A DNA stretch of 53,848 bases, taken from NCBI RefSeq assembly GCF_900044055.2, contig NZ_FCOX02000050.1:1-53848 (forward strand). Direction: 5' to 3'. Origin of the DNA: Caballeronia calidae. GTDB lineage: Bacteria > Pseudomonadota > Gammaproteobacteria > Burkholderiales > Burkholderiaceae. This document shows, piece by piece, positions 24,817-33,054 of this stretch. Position numbers and translations under genes: made by a program. The stretch's first letter is position 1. Each line of letters opens with the position of its first letter. The notes beneath the pieces were generated by a model. The model was not told the origin of the DNA and searched no databases. It saw nothing but the letters and a program-made list of their open reading frames with translations.

Positions 24817-26442
24817 TCACTCCGCTGCGCCCGGCCGGCGCGCACCCTCGTAGACCCATTCGAGGAGCGCATCGTGCGCGGCGCGCGCGGCCTCGGCGCG
24901 CGGATCGTTGATGAAGCTCACGACGACATAGCTCTCGCCGTTCGCCGCGCCGACATAGCCCGCGATCGCGCGCACGTCGCGCAGCGTGCCGGTCTTGATG
25001 TGCGCGTTGCCGAGCGCGCCCGCTTTGGTGAGACGGTTGCGCATGGTGCCGTCGACGCCCGCGACCGGCAGAGACTCGACGAACACCTGCGCCACCGGGC
25101 TCGCGTTCGCCGCCATCAGCAGATCGGCGAGCGAGGCCGCGGAGATGGTTTCGTCGCGCGAGAGGCCGGAGCCGTTGTCGAGTGCGAGGCCGTTCATCGG
25201 CAGGGCGCTGCGCTTGAGGAACGCCTGGATCGCCGCCGCCGATTTCGCGGTCGTCGCGGGCGGCTTCGATTGCGCGGCGCCGATCGTGAGGAACAGGTTG
25301 CGCGCCATCACGTTGTTGCTGAACTTGTTGATGTCGCGAACGACATCCGACAGCACCGGGCTGCGATGCGTGCCGACGAGCCGCGCGTTCGACGGCGTCG
25401 CGCCTTCGCGCGTCGCGCCCTGGAACGTGCCGCCCGTCTGCTTCCACAGCGCGAGAAAGCCGCCGGCAAAGAACGTCGAATGGTCGAGCGCGGCGACGTT
25501 GACCGTGCGCGAGCCGCAGCGCAGCGGGTAGTCGCCGATGAACGAGGCCTGCACGAAGCCGCCCTGCGTCTGCGCGACGGAAGGCGACGCGGCCTGCAGC
25601 GAGCCGGTGCACGCGCCGCGCGTGACGCGCAGTTCGTTGTCGATCTGCAATTGCGCGAGCTGCGGCAGCACGTCGATGGACACCTGCCCGTCCTCGCCCG
25701 GCGTCAACGTGAAGGACAGCGACTTGAACGCGTACAGCAGCGGGTCCGGGCCGACGTTGTAGGGTGCGGTGTCGTCGTTGTCGAACGCGGGCAGATCGCG
25801 CGTGGAGGCGTCGAAATAGCGCTTGTCGAGCACGAGCGCGCCGTCGATCGCGGTGATGCCGCTCTTGCGGATCTGGTTGACGAGATCGATCAGCTCTTCC
25901 GGCACGAGCTTCGGATCGCCCGTGCCTTGAATGTACAGATTGCCGTGCAGGACGCCTTGCGCATCGAGATCGCCGTCGGCATAGGCGGTGGTCTTCCAGC
26001 GATAGTCCGGCCCGAGCATCGAGAGGCCCGCGTAGGTGGTGACGAGCTTCATCGTCGAGGCGGGCAGCATCGGCTCGCTCGCGTTGATCGAGACGAGCGG
26101 CACGGGTGCGCCGATGCGCTGCACGACGACGCTCATCGACGAGAGCGGCACATGCGCGCGCGCCAGCGCCGCCATCACCGGAGCGGGCAGCGGGCCGGCG
26201 GGCACGCTTGCCCTCGCGGCCTTCGCCTCGTGCTTCGCTTCGTGCTTTGCTTCGTTCTTCGCGGCGCGCTTCGATTTCGCGCCGCCCTTCGCCGCATGCT
26301 CCGGCCGCTGCGCCTGCGATTCGGCCTTGGTGCCGCCGCGCGCCTCGGCATCGGGCATGTGGCCGAGCGCCGCGCAGGCAAGGGCTGCGACGAGCGCAAA
26401 CGAAGAAAGACGGCTGGACACGGAACGGGAAGCGAGCGGCAT
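24817..26442 (-). CDS. dacB: D-Ala-D-Ala carboxypeptidase/endopeptidase (PBP4)
   Basis: A 541-residue S13-family penicillin-binding protein that trims and cleaves peptidoglycan cross-links in the periplasm. After a signal peptide (about residues 1-35), motifs are SxxK at Ser129-Lys132 (STMK), SxN at Ser375-Asn377 (FSNN) and KTG at Lys483-Gly485 (HIKTGTL). Between signal peptide and catalytic domain is an odd Lys/Ala/Glu/His-rich stretch (residues about 40-78) with repeated KHEA units. Start at 26442 (MPLASRS) was chosen because the signal peptide begins there; the frame is open further upstream without recognisable sequence. Divergent from the two-component genes. Confidence 0.93.
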   Translation of the reverse strand: MPLASRSVSSRLSSFALVAALACAALGHMPDAEARGGTKAESQAQRPEHAAKGGAKSKRAAKNEAKHEAKHEAKAARASVPAGPLPAPVMAALARAHVPLSSMSVVVQRIGAPVPLVSINASEPMLPASTMKLVTTYAGLSMLGPDYRWKTTAYADGDLDAQGVLHGNLYIQGTGDPKLVPEELIDLVNQIRKSGITAIDGALVLDKRYFDASTRDLPAFDNDDTAPYNVGPDPLLYAFKSLSFTLTPGEDGQVSIDVLPQLAQLQIDNELRVTRGACTGSLQAASPSVAQTQGGFVQASFIGDYPLRCGSRTVNVAALDHSTFFAGGFLALWKQTGGTFQGATREGATPSNARLVGTHRSPVLSDVVRDINKFSNNVMARNLFLTIGAAQSKPPATTAKSAAAIQAFLKRSALPMNGLALDNGSGLSRDETISAASLADLLMAANASPVAQVFVESLPVAGVDGTMRNRLTKAGALGNAHIKTGTLRDVRAIAGYVGAANGESYVVVSFINDPRAEAARAAHDALLEWVYEGARRPGAAE

Positions 26443-26632
26443 GGACGAGCGTTGTTTTTGGACTGGATGACGGCTGGCGGCGCGGAATGAGCCGCGTCGC
26501 GCCGCGTGGGAAGCGGCTATTGTAGACAAGCTGGCTTGCGGAAATCGTACGCGCGGCAAATCTTCGTCACGCGATGCGGGCGCGGGCGGCGTGCGTCACG
26601 CCGTTATCCTCTGAAAGTGGACGATCCGCGCG

Positions 26633-26649
26633 GTTAAGTCCTATTTAAG
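26633..26649 (+). promoter_or_regulatory. Candidate response-regulator box (GTTAAG-N5-TTTAAG)
   Basis: Direct half-sites GTTAAG (26633-26638) and TTTAAG (26644-26649) with an 11-bp period, followed 21 nt later by a -10-like TACAAT (26671-26676). The downstream half-site thus sits at the -35 position, as in PmrA/QseB-type activator sites. It precedes the OmpR-type regulator gene, so autoregulation is likely. The same pattern recurs before the Do protease gene at 30230-30246. Confidence 0.65.
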
Positions 26650-26743
26650 CCTGTGGCGGGCAGGCGCCGCTACAATGGATCGCGGCCCGAAAGCTGCCTT
26701 TTGTAGCCACGGTAATCACGGTAACCACGAACAGACATGTGCC

Positions 26744-27406
26744 ATGCGAATCCTGCTTGTCGAAGATGACCGGATGATCGCCGAGGGCGTGCGCAAGGCG
26801 CTGCGCGCCGACGGCTTCGCAGTCGACTGGGTGCAGGACGGCGAGGCCGCGCTCACGGCGGTCGGCGGCGAGCCCTACGACATGATGCTGCTCGATCTCG
26901 GCCTGCCCAAGCGCGACGGCCTCGACGTGCTGAAGACGCTGCGCGCGCGGGCCAACTCGCTGCCGGTGCTGATCGTCACGGCGCGCGACGCCATCGCGGA
27001 TCGCGTGAAGGGCCTCGATGCGGGCGCCGACGATTATCTCGTCAAGCCCTTCGATCTCGACGAACTCGGCGCGCGCATGCGTGCGCTGATTCGCCGTCAC
27101 GCGGGGCGCGGCGAATCGCTCGTACGGCACGGCGAACTCACGCTCGATCCGGTCGGCCATCAGGTGACGCTCGCGGGCGCGCCGGTATCGCTGTCGGCGC
27201 GCGAGTTCGCGCTGCTCGAAGCGTTGATGGCGCGGCCCGGCGCGGTGCTGTCGAAGAGCCAGCTCGAGGAGAAGATTTACGGCTGGGGCGAGGAAATCGG
27301 CAGCAACACCGTCGAGGTCTACATCCATTCGCTGAGAAAGAAGCTCGGCGCCGATCTCATCCGCAACGTGCGCGGCCTGGGCTACATGGTCGCCAAGGAC
27401 GCCTGA
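26744..27406 (+). CDS. OmpR-family response regulator (QseB/PmrA-like)
   Basis: A 220-residue two-domain regulator. The receiver domain (1-115) has the acidic pocket in ILLVEDD, phospho-acceptor Asp51 in MMLLDLGLPKRDG, Thr in VTARD and Lys in DYLVKPF. The winged-helix DNA-binding domain (about 125-220) has LSAREFALLEALMARPGAVLSK and the recognition helix region NTVEVYIHSLRKKLG. Start at 26744. Its stop overlaps the sensor kinase start by one base (TGATG), so the two are translationally coupled. Probable target boxes are listed separately. Confidence 0.93.
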   Translation: MRILLVEDDRMIAEGVRKALRADGFAVDWVQDGEAALTAVGGEPYDMMLLDLGLPKRDGLDVLKTLRARANSLPVLIVTARDAIADRVKGLDAGADDYLVKPFDLDELGARMRALIRRHAGRGESLVRHGELTLDPVGHQVTLAGAPVSLSAREFALLEALMARPGAVLSKSQLEEKIYGWGEEIGSNTVEVYIHSLRKKLGADLIRNVRGLGYMVAKDA

Positions 27407-28707
27407 TGCAGTCGATCCGGCGGCAATTGGTGATCTGGCTGCTTGCTCTGGTGATCGTCGGCGTGGGTTTCGCGGGCTGGCTCATCTATCGGCAGGCGCT
27501 CGCCGAAGCCAACGAACTCTTCGATTACCAGCTTCAGCAGATCGCGGCGGCGCTGCCTTCGGAGCCGTTTTCATCGGTGCTGAGCTCGCGCAGCGAGAGC
27601 GATGAAGGCGTCGTCATCCAGATCTGGAATCGCAATGGCGTGCTGATGTACTACTCGCATCCGCGCGTGCCGCTGGCACCTCATGCTGAACTCGGCTTCT
27701 CCACCGAAATGACGCCGCGCGGCGAATGGCGCGTGTACAGCGCGATCGTCGGCGACAACGTCGTGCAGCTCGCGCAGCCGCTGTCGATCCGCAATCGCGT
27801 CGCGGCGGGCGTCGCGTGGCGCACGCTGTGGCCCCTCGTGCTGCTGCTGCCGCTGCTCGGTCTCGCGATCTGGGTGATCGTCGGGCGCGGGCTCGCGCCT
27901 TTGCAGCGCGTGACGCGCGCGCTCGACACGCGCCATCCCGAGGCGCTCGACCCGCTCTCCGATCAACGTCTGCCGCAGGAAGTGCGGCCGGTCGTGCGCG
28001 CGTTGAATGCGCTGCTTTCGCGGCTGTCGGCGGCGCTCGACACGCAGAAGGCCTTCGTCGCCGATGCCGCGCACGAATTGCGCACGCCTCTGGCCGCGGT
28101 GCAGATTCAGGCGCAGCTCGTCGCGCGCGCGCAGGATGACGACACGCGCCGCGAGGCGCTCCACGACTTGCACGAAGGCATCGCGCGCGCGACGCGCCTT
28201 GCCGAGCAGTTGCTCGCGCTCGCGCGATCGGAGCCGGATGGCAAGACAGTCGAAGCACGGATCGATCTGAGCGAACTGCTGGAAGGCTGCGTGCGCGGTT
28301 ATGTGCTCGTGGCGCAGGAACGTGAAGTCGATCTCGGCATCGAGGCGAGCGAGCCCGCGACCGTGAACGGCGATCCCGATTCCCTGCGCGTGATGTTCAA
28401 CAATCTCATCGACAACGCGACGAAATACACGCCGCGCGGCGGGCGTGTCGACGTCTGTCTGAAGCTCGCCGATGGACACGCGGTCGTCGATATCGCCGAC
28501 ACCGGGCCGGGCATTCCCGCGGAAGAACGCGAGCGCGTGTTCGACCGTTTCTATCGCGTGGGAGAAGGCGCGGATCGCGCGCGCACCGATGTCGCGGGCA
28601 GCGGGCTCGGGCTCGCGATCGTGCGGCGCATCGCGGTTCAGCATGGCGTTTCGGTTGCGCTCGGGGAATCGCAGACGGGTGGATTGAAAGTGACTGTGCG
28701 GTTTTGA
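27406..28707 (+). CDS. Sensor histidine kinase (QseC/PmrB-like)
   Basis: A 433-residue inner-membrane kinase. TM1 is at about 8-27, a periplasmic sensor region at about 30-140, TM2 at about 143-160, then HAMP. The HisKA domain has the phospho-acceptor His223 in FVADAAHELRTPLAAVQ. The ATPase domain has the N box (NNLIDNATKYTP), G1 (DIADTGPGIP), an F box and G2 (GSGLGLAIV). The partner is the overlapping response regulator. The signal is unknown. A nearby BepA-like and a Do protease fit an envelope-stress theme, but that is inference. Confidence 0.92.
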   Translation: MQSIRRQLVIWLLALVIVGVGFAGWLIYRQALAEANELFDYQLQQIAAALPSEPFSSVLSSRSESDEGVVIQIWNRNGVLMYYSHPRVPLAPHAELGFSTEMTPRGEWRVYSAIVGDNVVQLAQPLSIRNRVAAGVAWRTLWPLVLLLPLLGLAIWVIVGRGLAPLQRVTRALDTRHPEALDPLSDQRLPQEVRPVVRALNALLSRLSAALDTQKAFVADAAHELRTPLAAVQIQAQLVARAQDDDTRREALHDLHEGIARATRLAEQLLALARSEPDGKTVEARIDLSELLEGCVRGYVLVAQEREVDLGIEASEPATVNGDPDSLRVMFNNLIDNATKYTPRGGRVDVCLKLADGHAVVDIADTGPGIPAEERERVFDRFYRVGEGADRARTDVAGSGLGLAIVRRIAVQHGVSVALGESQTGGLKVTVRF

Positions 28708-28914
28708 TGTTGGCAGCGAAAACGTTGCCTGATCGTGGAATAGATTGATCAAAGTCTTCGAGAAAATCTTATTAGTGGACCGATGTTTGTTTGTTTTATG
28801 AAAGTCAAGTAATTGATTTGATTGATTTTGTTTTTTAGGAAACCTCGCCTACATTTGCGCAGGATCGCTGATTAATCTCCGACATTCTTACTTCTATGAA
28901 TCGGATAAATCGGC
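28708..28914 (+). promoter_or_regulatory. AT-rich leader of the adhesin gene
   Basis: About 207 nt that are conspicuously AT-rich compared with flanking DNA, including tandem TTGATT units (around 28812-28830), a long T-run and several near-promoter hexamers. No gene is seen. The composition resembles DNA silenced by H-NS-like proteins and suggests the adhesin gene has a different history from its neighbours. Confidence 0.45.
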
Positions 28915-30129
28915 ATGGTGATGAACTTGAGGGATGGAGTCCGGAGGACGGGTTTTGCGCAACGGGTCCCGGCGAAGCGTAGGTGGCGCGCGCTGGCCGC
29001 CTTGATCGCCGCCGCGGCGGCTATGTCGGGCAGCACGGGCGCATTGGCGGCGGCGCCGGTGGTAGTCGTCTGTGATACCAGCGGGTTCAGCAATGCCCTT
29101 TCCCTTACCGGCGCAAACACGGGGCTTCCCGGATCGAACGGCTGTTCTCCGGGTAGCACGAACTTCGTGAAGATCACCGACGACAACGTCACGCCCACGA
29201 GCCAGATCGATATGGGCAGCGGTGTGGTCGGCATCACGGCAGGCACCAGCATCCAGATGCATCAGTACGTCGACATGCTGGGCAACAAGATCAGCGGCCT
29301 CGCCGCCGGCGATATCTCGGCAACGAGCACCGAAGCGATCAACGGCTCGCAGCTTTACGCCGCAGTCAACGACCTCACGACCAACATCAGCAACGGCACC
29401 ATCGGCCTCGTACAGCAGAATCCGACGTCGCGCACCATCACCGTGGCAAAGGACACGGACGGCACGGTCGTCGACGTGACGGGCACGACAGGTGCACGCC
29501 AGGTCACGGGCGTGGCGGCGGGCGAGCTCAGCGCGGCCAGCACGGACGCGGTCAACGGCTCGCAGCTTTACGCGACGAACCAGCAGGTCGATGTGCTGAA
29601 TCAGCGCGTGGCGAACATCGCCATCGGCGGGGCGACGTTCATCGATTCACAAGCGAACGACGCGCCCGCCGCGGCGACCGGCGCGAACTCGACCGCCCTC
29701 GGTAACGGCGCGCAGGCGACCGGTGCGAATTCGGTCGCGCTGGGCGATCGTTCCGTCGCGTCGGAAGACAACACCGTGTCGGTGGGCTCGGCTGGCAACG
29801 AGCGCCGCGTGACGAACGTCGCGGCGGGCGTCAATGGCACGGATGCGGCGAACATGAATCAGCTGAACGCGGTGCAGAGCAGCGTCAACACGGTCGCCCG
29901 CGAAGCGTTCGCCGGCGTCGCCGCGGCGATGGCCATGCCGAACCTCACGCCGCGCGAGCCGGGCAAGACGGTGGTCGCGGCAGGCGTCGCGAACTACAAG
30001 GGCTATACGGCGGTGGGCGTCGGTGGCACCTATCGTTCGCGAGACAGCCGCTGGCTGGTGAACGGTGCGCTGTCGCTGACGGGGCATGGCGACACGGGCG
30101 TCCGCGCGCAAGTGGGCTACGAGTTCTGA
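28915..30129 (+). CDS. YadA-like trimeric autotransporter adhesin
   Basis: A 404-residue type Vc secretion protein. The N-terminus is a long positively charged region followed by a hydrophobic signal core ending ALAAAP. A passenger of Ser/Thr/Asn-rich sequence follows, with two stalk-neck motifs (TEAINGSQLYAAV and TDAVNGSQLYATN), then head-type repeats (TGANSTALGNGAQATGANSV). The C-terminal membrane anchor (about 320-404) begins NMNQLNAVQSSVNTVAREAFAG and ends ...VGYEF with a terminal Phe, as expected for BAM-inserted barrels. It is short for the family. It sits between the two-component genes and the Do protease with its own terminator. Confidence 0.92.
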   Translation: MVMNLRDGVRRTGFAQRVPAKRRWRALAALIAAAAAMSGSTGALAAAPVVVVCDTSGFSNALSLTGANTGLPGSNGCSPGSTNFVKITDDNVTPTSQIDMGSGVVGITAGTSIQMHQYVDMLGNKISGLAAGDISATSTEAINGSQLYAAVNDLTTNISNGTIGLVQQNPTSRTITVAKDTDGTVVDVTGTTGARQVTGVAAGELSAASTDAVNGSQLYATNQQVDVLNQRVANIAIGGATFIDSQANDAPAAATGANSTALGNGAQATGANSVALGDRSVASEDNTVSVGSAGNERRVTNVAAGVNGTDAANMNQLNAVQSSVNTVAREAFAGVAAAMAMPNLTPREPGKTVVAAGVANYKGYTAVGVGGTYRSRDSRWLVNGALSLTGHGDTGVRAQVGYEF

Positions 30130-30170
30130 GCACGCAGCGTAGCGGCTCAGACAACAAGGCGCGTAATGCA

Positions 30171-30204
30171 AGGGCGGCTATCCGTGAGGGTAGCCCCCTT
30201 TTTT
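30171..30204 (+). terminator. Terminator after the adhesin gene
   Basis: GGGCGGCTA (30172-30180) pairs with TAGCCCCC (30191-30198) with one bulged base, followed by a run of T (30199-30204). It separates the adhesin transcript from the Do protease gene. Confidence 0.75.
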
Positions 30205-30229
30205 GCGTCCGCGCGCGTCCTGCCGGCTT

Positions 30230-30246
30230 TTTAAGAGAGATTTAAG
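30230..30246 (+). promoter_or_regulatory. Candidate response-regulator box (TTTAAG-N5-TTTAAG)
   Basis: Two identical half-sites, TTTAAG at 30230-30235 and 30241-30246, with an 11-bp period, about 70 nt before the Do protease start. The pattern and spacing match the box before the response regulator at 26633-26649; in both sites the second half reads TTTAAGC. A clear -10 at the expected distance is less obvious here (weak TTCATC near 30266-30271). Confidence 0.6.
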
Positions 30247-30316
30247 CGACGAACCGTAATCTTCGTTCATCAGCAAAGCGCATCCACGCAGCGCATCCCG
30301 TTATCAGGAGCACACG

Positions 30317-31819
30317 ATGAAAGCGAAGATCCTCACCCGCAGCGCCGTCGCGGCAGCCGTTGCCGTTGCCTTGTCGGCGGGCTACGTGGCCGGACATAAC
30401 AACGTGCCTGCGCCCCAGGTCATTGCGCCCGCGCAGGCCGCGATGATGCCCGCCGAAGCAGCGGCCAAGACAGGCATTCCCGATTTCTCCGGTCTCGTCG
30501 AGACCTATGGTCCGGCCGTCGTGAACATCAGCGCGAAGCACGTCGTCAAGCAAACGTCGAACCGGCGCGGCCCGAACCAGTTGCCGATGGACCCGGACGA
30601 TCCCTTCTACCAGTTCTTCAAGCGCTTCGGCGGCATGCCGGGCTTCGGCGGCGGCGATGGCGACCCCCGCGCGGATCGTCCGAGCGAAGGTCTCGGCTCC
30701 GGCTTCGTCGTGAGCAGCGACGGCTACATCCTGACGAACGCGCACGTCGTCGACAACGCCAATGTCGTCACCGTGAAGCTCACCGACAAGCGGGAGTACC
30801 GCGCGAAGGTCATCGGCGCGGACAAGCAGTCCGATGTCGCCGTGCTGAAGATCGACGCGAAGGACCTGCCGACCGTGAAGATCGGCGATCCCAACGGCAG
30901 CAAGGTAGGCCAGTGGGTCGTTGCGATCGGCTCGCCGTACGGCTTCGACAACACCGTGACCTCGGGCATCATCAGCGCGAAGTCGCGCGCGCTGCCCAAC
31001 GAGAACTACACGCCGTTCATCCAGACCGACGTGCCCGTGAACCCCGGCAACTCGGGCGGCCCGCTCTTCAATCTGCAAGGCGAAGTCATCGGCATCAACT
31101 CGATGATCTACTCGCAGACGGGCGGCTTCCAGGGACTTTCGTTCGCTATCCCGATCAACGAGGCGATCAAGGTCAAGGACGCGCTCATCAAGACGGGCCA
31201 TGTGGATCGCGGCCGGCTCGGCGTCACGGTGCAGGGCATGAACCAGACGCTCGCCAACTCATTCGGCATGAAGTCGCCGCAAGGCGCGCTCGTCAGCTCG
31301 GTCGAGCCGGGCGGGCCCGCGGCGAAGGGAGGCCTGCAGCCGGGCGACGTGATCACCGCGCTGAATGGCGTGCCGGTGACGGATTCGACCTCGCTGCCGT
31401 CGCAGGTCGCGAGCCTTTCGCCGGGCACGTCGGCGAAGGTGACGGTGTGGCGCGACAAGGGCGCGAAGGATCTCAGCGTGACCATCGGCGCGCTGAAGGA
31501 CGCGAAGACCGCGAGCGCGAACACGGGCGGCGATGACGGCGCGTCGGCGCAGGACGCGCGGCTCGGCGTCGCGGTGCGCCCGCTCACGCCGGAGGAGAAG
31601 CAGAACGATTCGCTCTCGCGCGGCCTGCTCGTGCAACAGTCGAACGGCGCGGCGGCGAATGCTGGCATCCAGCCGGGCGACGTGATTCTCGCGGTCAACG
31701 GGCAGCCGGTCACGTCCGTGCAGCAATTGAAGTCGATGGTGCAGCGCGCGGGCGACAGCATCGCGCTGCTGATCCAGCGCGACGACGCGCAGATCTTCGT
31801 GCCGGTCGATCTCGGCTGA
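30317..31819 (+). CDS. Do/HtrA-family periplasmic serine protease
   Basis: A 500-residue DegP/DegQ/MucD-type protease-chaperone that degrades misfolded envelope proteins. A signal peptide or N-terminal membrane anchor (about 1-27) is followed by a trypsin-like domain with triad His143 (TNAHVV), Asp173 (SDVAVLKI) and Ser246 (PGNSGGPLF), a Gly-rich Q-linker-like insert near 105-120, and two PDZ domains (RLGVTVQGMNQ... and RLGVAVRPLTP...). A putative regulator box lies upstream. I recall that in B. cenocepacia an htrA gene is adjacent to a two-component pair; here an adhesin gene intervenes. Confidence 0.94.
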   Translation: MKAKILTRSAVAAAVAVALSAGYVAGHNNVPAPQVIAPAQAAMMPAEAAAKTGIPDFSGLVETYGPAVVNISAKHVVKQTSNRRGPNQLPMDPDDPFYQFFKRFGGMPGFGGGDGDPRADRPSEGLGSGFVVSSDGYILTNAHVVDNANVVTVKLTDKREYRAKVIGADKQSDVAVLKIDAKDLPTVKIGDPNGSKVGQWVVAIGSPYGFDNTVTSGIISAKSRALPNENYTPFIQTDVPVNPGNSGGPLFNLQGEVIGINSMIYSQTGGFQGLSFAIPINEAIKVKDALIKTGHVDRGRLGVTVQGMNQTLANSFGMKSPQGALVSSVEPGGPAAKGGLQPGDVITALNGVPVTDSTSLPSQVASLSPGTSAKVTVWRDKGAKDLSVTIGALKDAKTASANTGGDDGASAQDARLGVAVRPLTPEEKQNDSLSRGLLVQQSNGAAANAGIQPGDVILAVNGQPVTSVQQLKSMVQRAGDSIALLIQRDDAQIFVPVDLG

Positions 31820-31960
31820 ACGGCGCCCGTCGCGTCGCGCGATGCGGGCACGAACCATGCTCCGTGGTTCCCTGGTGCCCCATCGCGTGAAACGGACGCA
31901 TCGGGCGTGACGCCGCGCGCGCCTGACGGCACGGCGGCATCGGAAAAAGGAGCAGAAAAC

Positions 31961-32443
31961 ATGACGAGCAGAACCACGGGCAAGCTGGCGACCGCAGTCC
32001 TCGTTGCGGCGATGAGCGCGGGTATGGCGGGCGGGGCCTGGGCGCAGGCGTCGGGCGGCACGGCCACCGATATGTCGAGCGCGGGCAACACCAACGGCGG
32101 CGGCCTCCCGCAGATTCAGCAGCAAGGCGACGTCTCTTACACGTCGGGCGGCGTGGGGCTCGACGAATCGCGCGCATTGTTGCGGGAACAGGCGCAGTGG
32201 CCGCTGTCGCTGCGCTTCACGGGCCCGACCGCCGATTATCTGTCGGGCGTGCATGTGCGGATCGTCGGCGGGAAGGGCGGCGAAGTGCTGTCGACCGAAT
32301 CGATGGGACCTTACATGCTTGTCAAGTTGCCGCCGGGCAGCTATACGGTCTACGCGAAGTACAAGGATCAGGAAAAGAAACAGGCGGTGACGGTCGCGGG
32401 CCCGGGCAAGGCCAAAGCGGCCTTCCACTGGAACATTCAGTAG
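31961..32443 (+). CDS. Secreted protein with carboxypeptidase-regulatory-like fold
   Basis: A 160-residue protein with a signal peptide ending GGAWAQA. A Gly/Ser/Asn-rich segment is followed by a small beta-rich domain (LRFTGPTADYLSGVHVRIVGGKGGEV through LPPGSYTVYAKYKDQEKKQAVTV) typical of CarboxypepD_reg-like or transthyretin-like modules. Start at 31961 has AAAGGAG upstream; open frame upstream from 31907 is not needed. It follows the Do protease by 141 nt on the same strand. Probably periplasmic; function unknown. Confidence 0.7.
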   Translation: MTSRTTGKLATAVLVAAMSAGMAGGAWAQASGGTATDMSSAGNTNGGGLPQIQQQGDVSYTSGGVGLDESRALLREQAQWPLSLRFTGPTADYLSGVHVRIVGGKGGEVLSTESMGPYMLVKLPPGSYTVYAKYKDQEKKQAVTVAGPGKAKAAFHWNIQ

Positions 32444-32531
32444 GCGCAGGCGTCGAAGCGGTTAACGCCAGAGATATCGGCTTTGAAGCAGCGAAAGCGC
32501 TCACCCGGCATCGGAATCTTGTCTCATAATT

Positions 32532-32565
32532 AAGCCACGGGTATCTCGGTGACTCGTGGCTTTTT
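32532..32565 (+). terminator. Terminator upstream of the DUF427 gene
   Basis: AAGCCACG (32532-32539) pairs with CGTGGCTT (32555-32562) around a 15-nt loop, followed by TTTTT (32561-32565). It lies about 90 nt after the secreted-protein gene and closes that transcript. Confidence 0.75.
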
Positions 32566-32602
32566 CATGTGATGTCGGTTCGCACGCAGGAGGCGCATCA
32601 GG

Positions 32603-32980
32603 ATGGGCACGGAACTCAACGACGGGCACGAAGCGGCGCAGCGCATCGAGATCACGCCGAACGGCCGGCGCTGTCGCGTCATCCATCAGGGGGTCACCTA
32701 TGCGGATACGCACGCGGCCATGACGCTCGTTGAAGCGGGCGCGGAAAAAGTGCACTACTTCCCGCGCGCCGACGTGAACATGGCGCGCCTGGAGCGCTCG
32801 ATCCACACCACGCATTGCCCGATGAAGGGCCAGGCCACGCATTACCATCTGCTGACCGAGGACGGCCCGGTCGAGAACGCCGCGTGGAGCTACGAAGCGC
32901 CGCTCGACGCCGCCGCCAAAGTCAAGGGCTATCTCGCGTTCTATCGGTCGCGCGTCGATCGTATCGACGAAACGTCCTAG
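32603..32980 (+). CDS. DUF427 domain protein
   Basis: A 125-residue cytoplasmic protein matching the DUF427 pattern: GVTYADTHAAMTLVEAGAEKVHYFPRADVNMARLERS, then THCPMKGQATHYHL and NAAWSYEAPLDAAAKVKGYLAFYRSRVD. The conserved CPxKG segment and C-terminal aromatic block are clear. The biochemical function is not established. A GGAGG lies about 13 nt before the start, a little far but usable. Confidence 0.88.
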   Translation: MGTELNDGHEAAQRIEITPNGRRCRVIHQGVTYADTHAAMTLVEAGAEKVHYFPRADVNMARLERSIHTTHCPMKGQATHYHLLTEDGPVENAAWSYEAPLDAAAKVKGYLAFYRSRVDRIDETS

Positions 32981-33054
32981 GCGCGCATCCGAACAGACAC
33001 CGCCCACCCGTTGAGCCATAACGAACGCATGCGATCCTTGTCCCGGAGGCTCGA

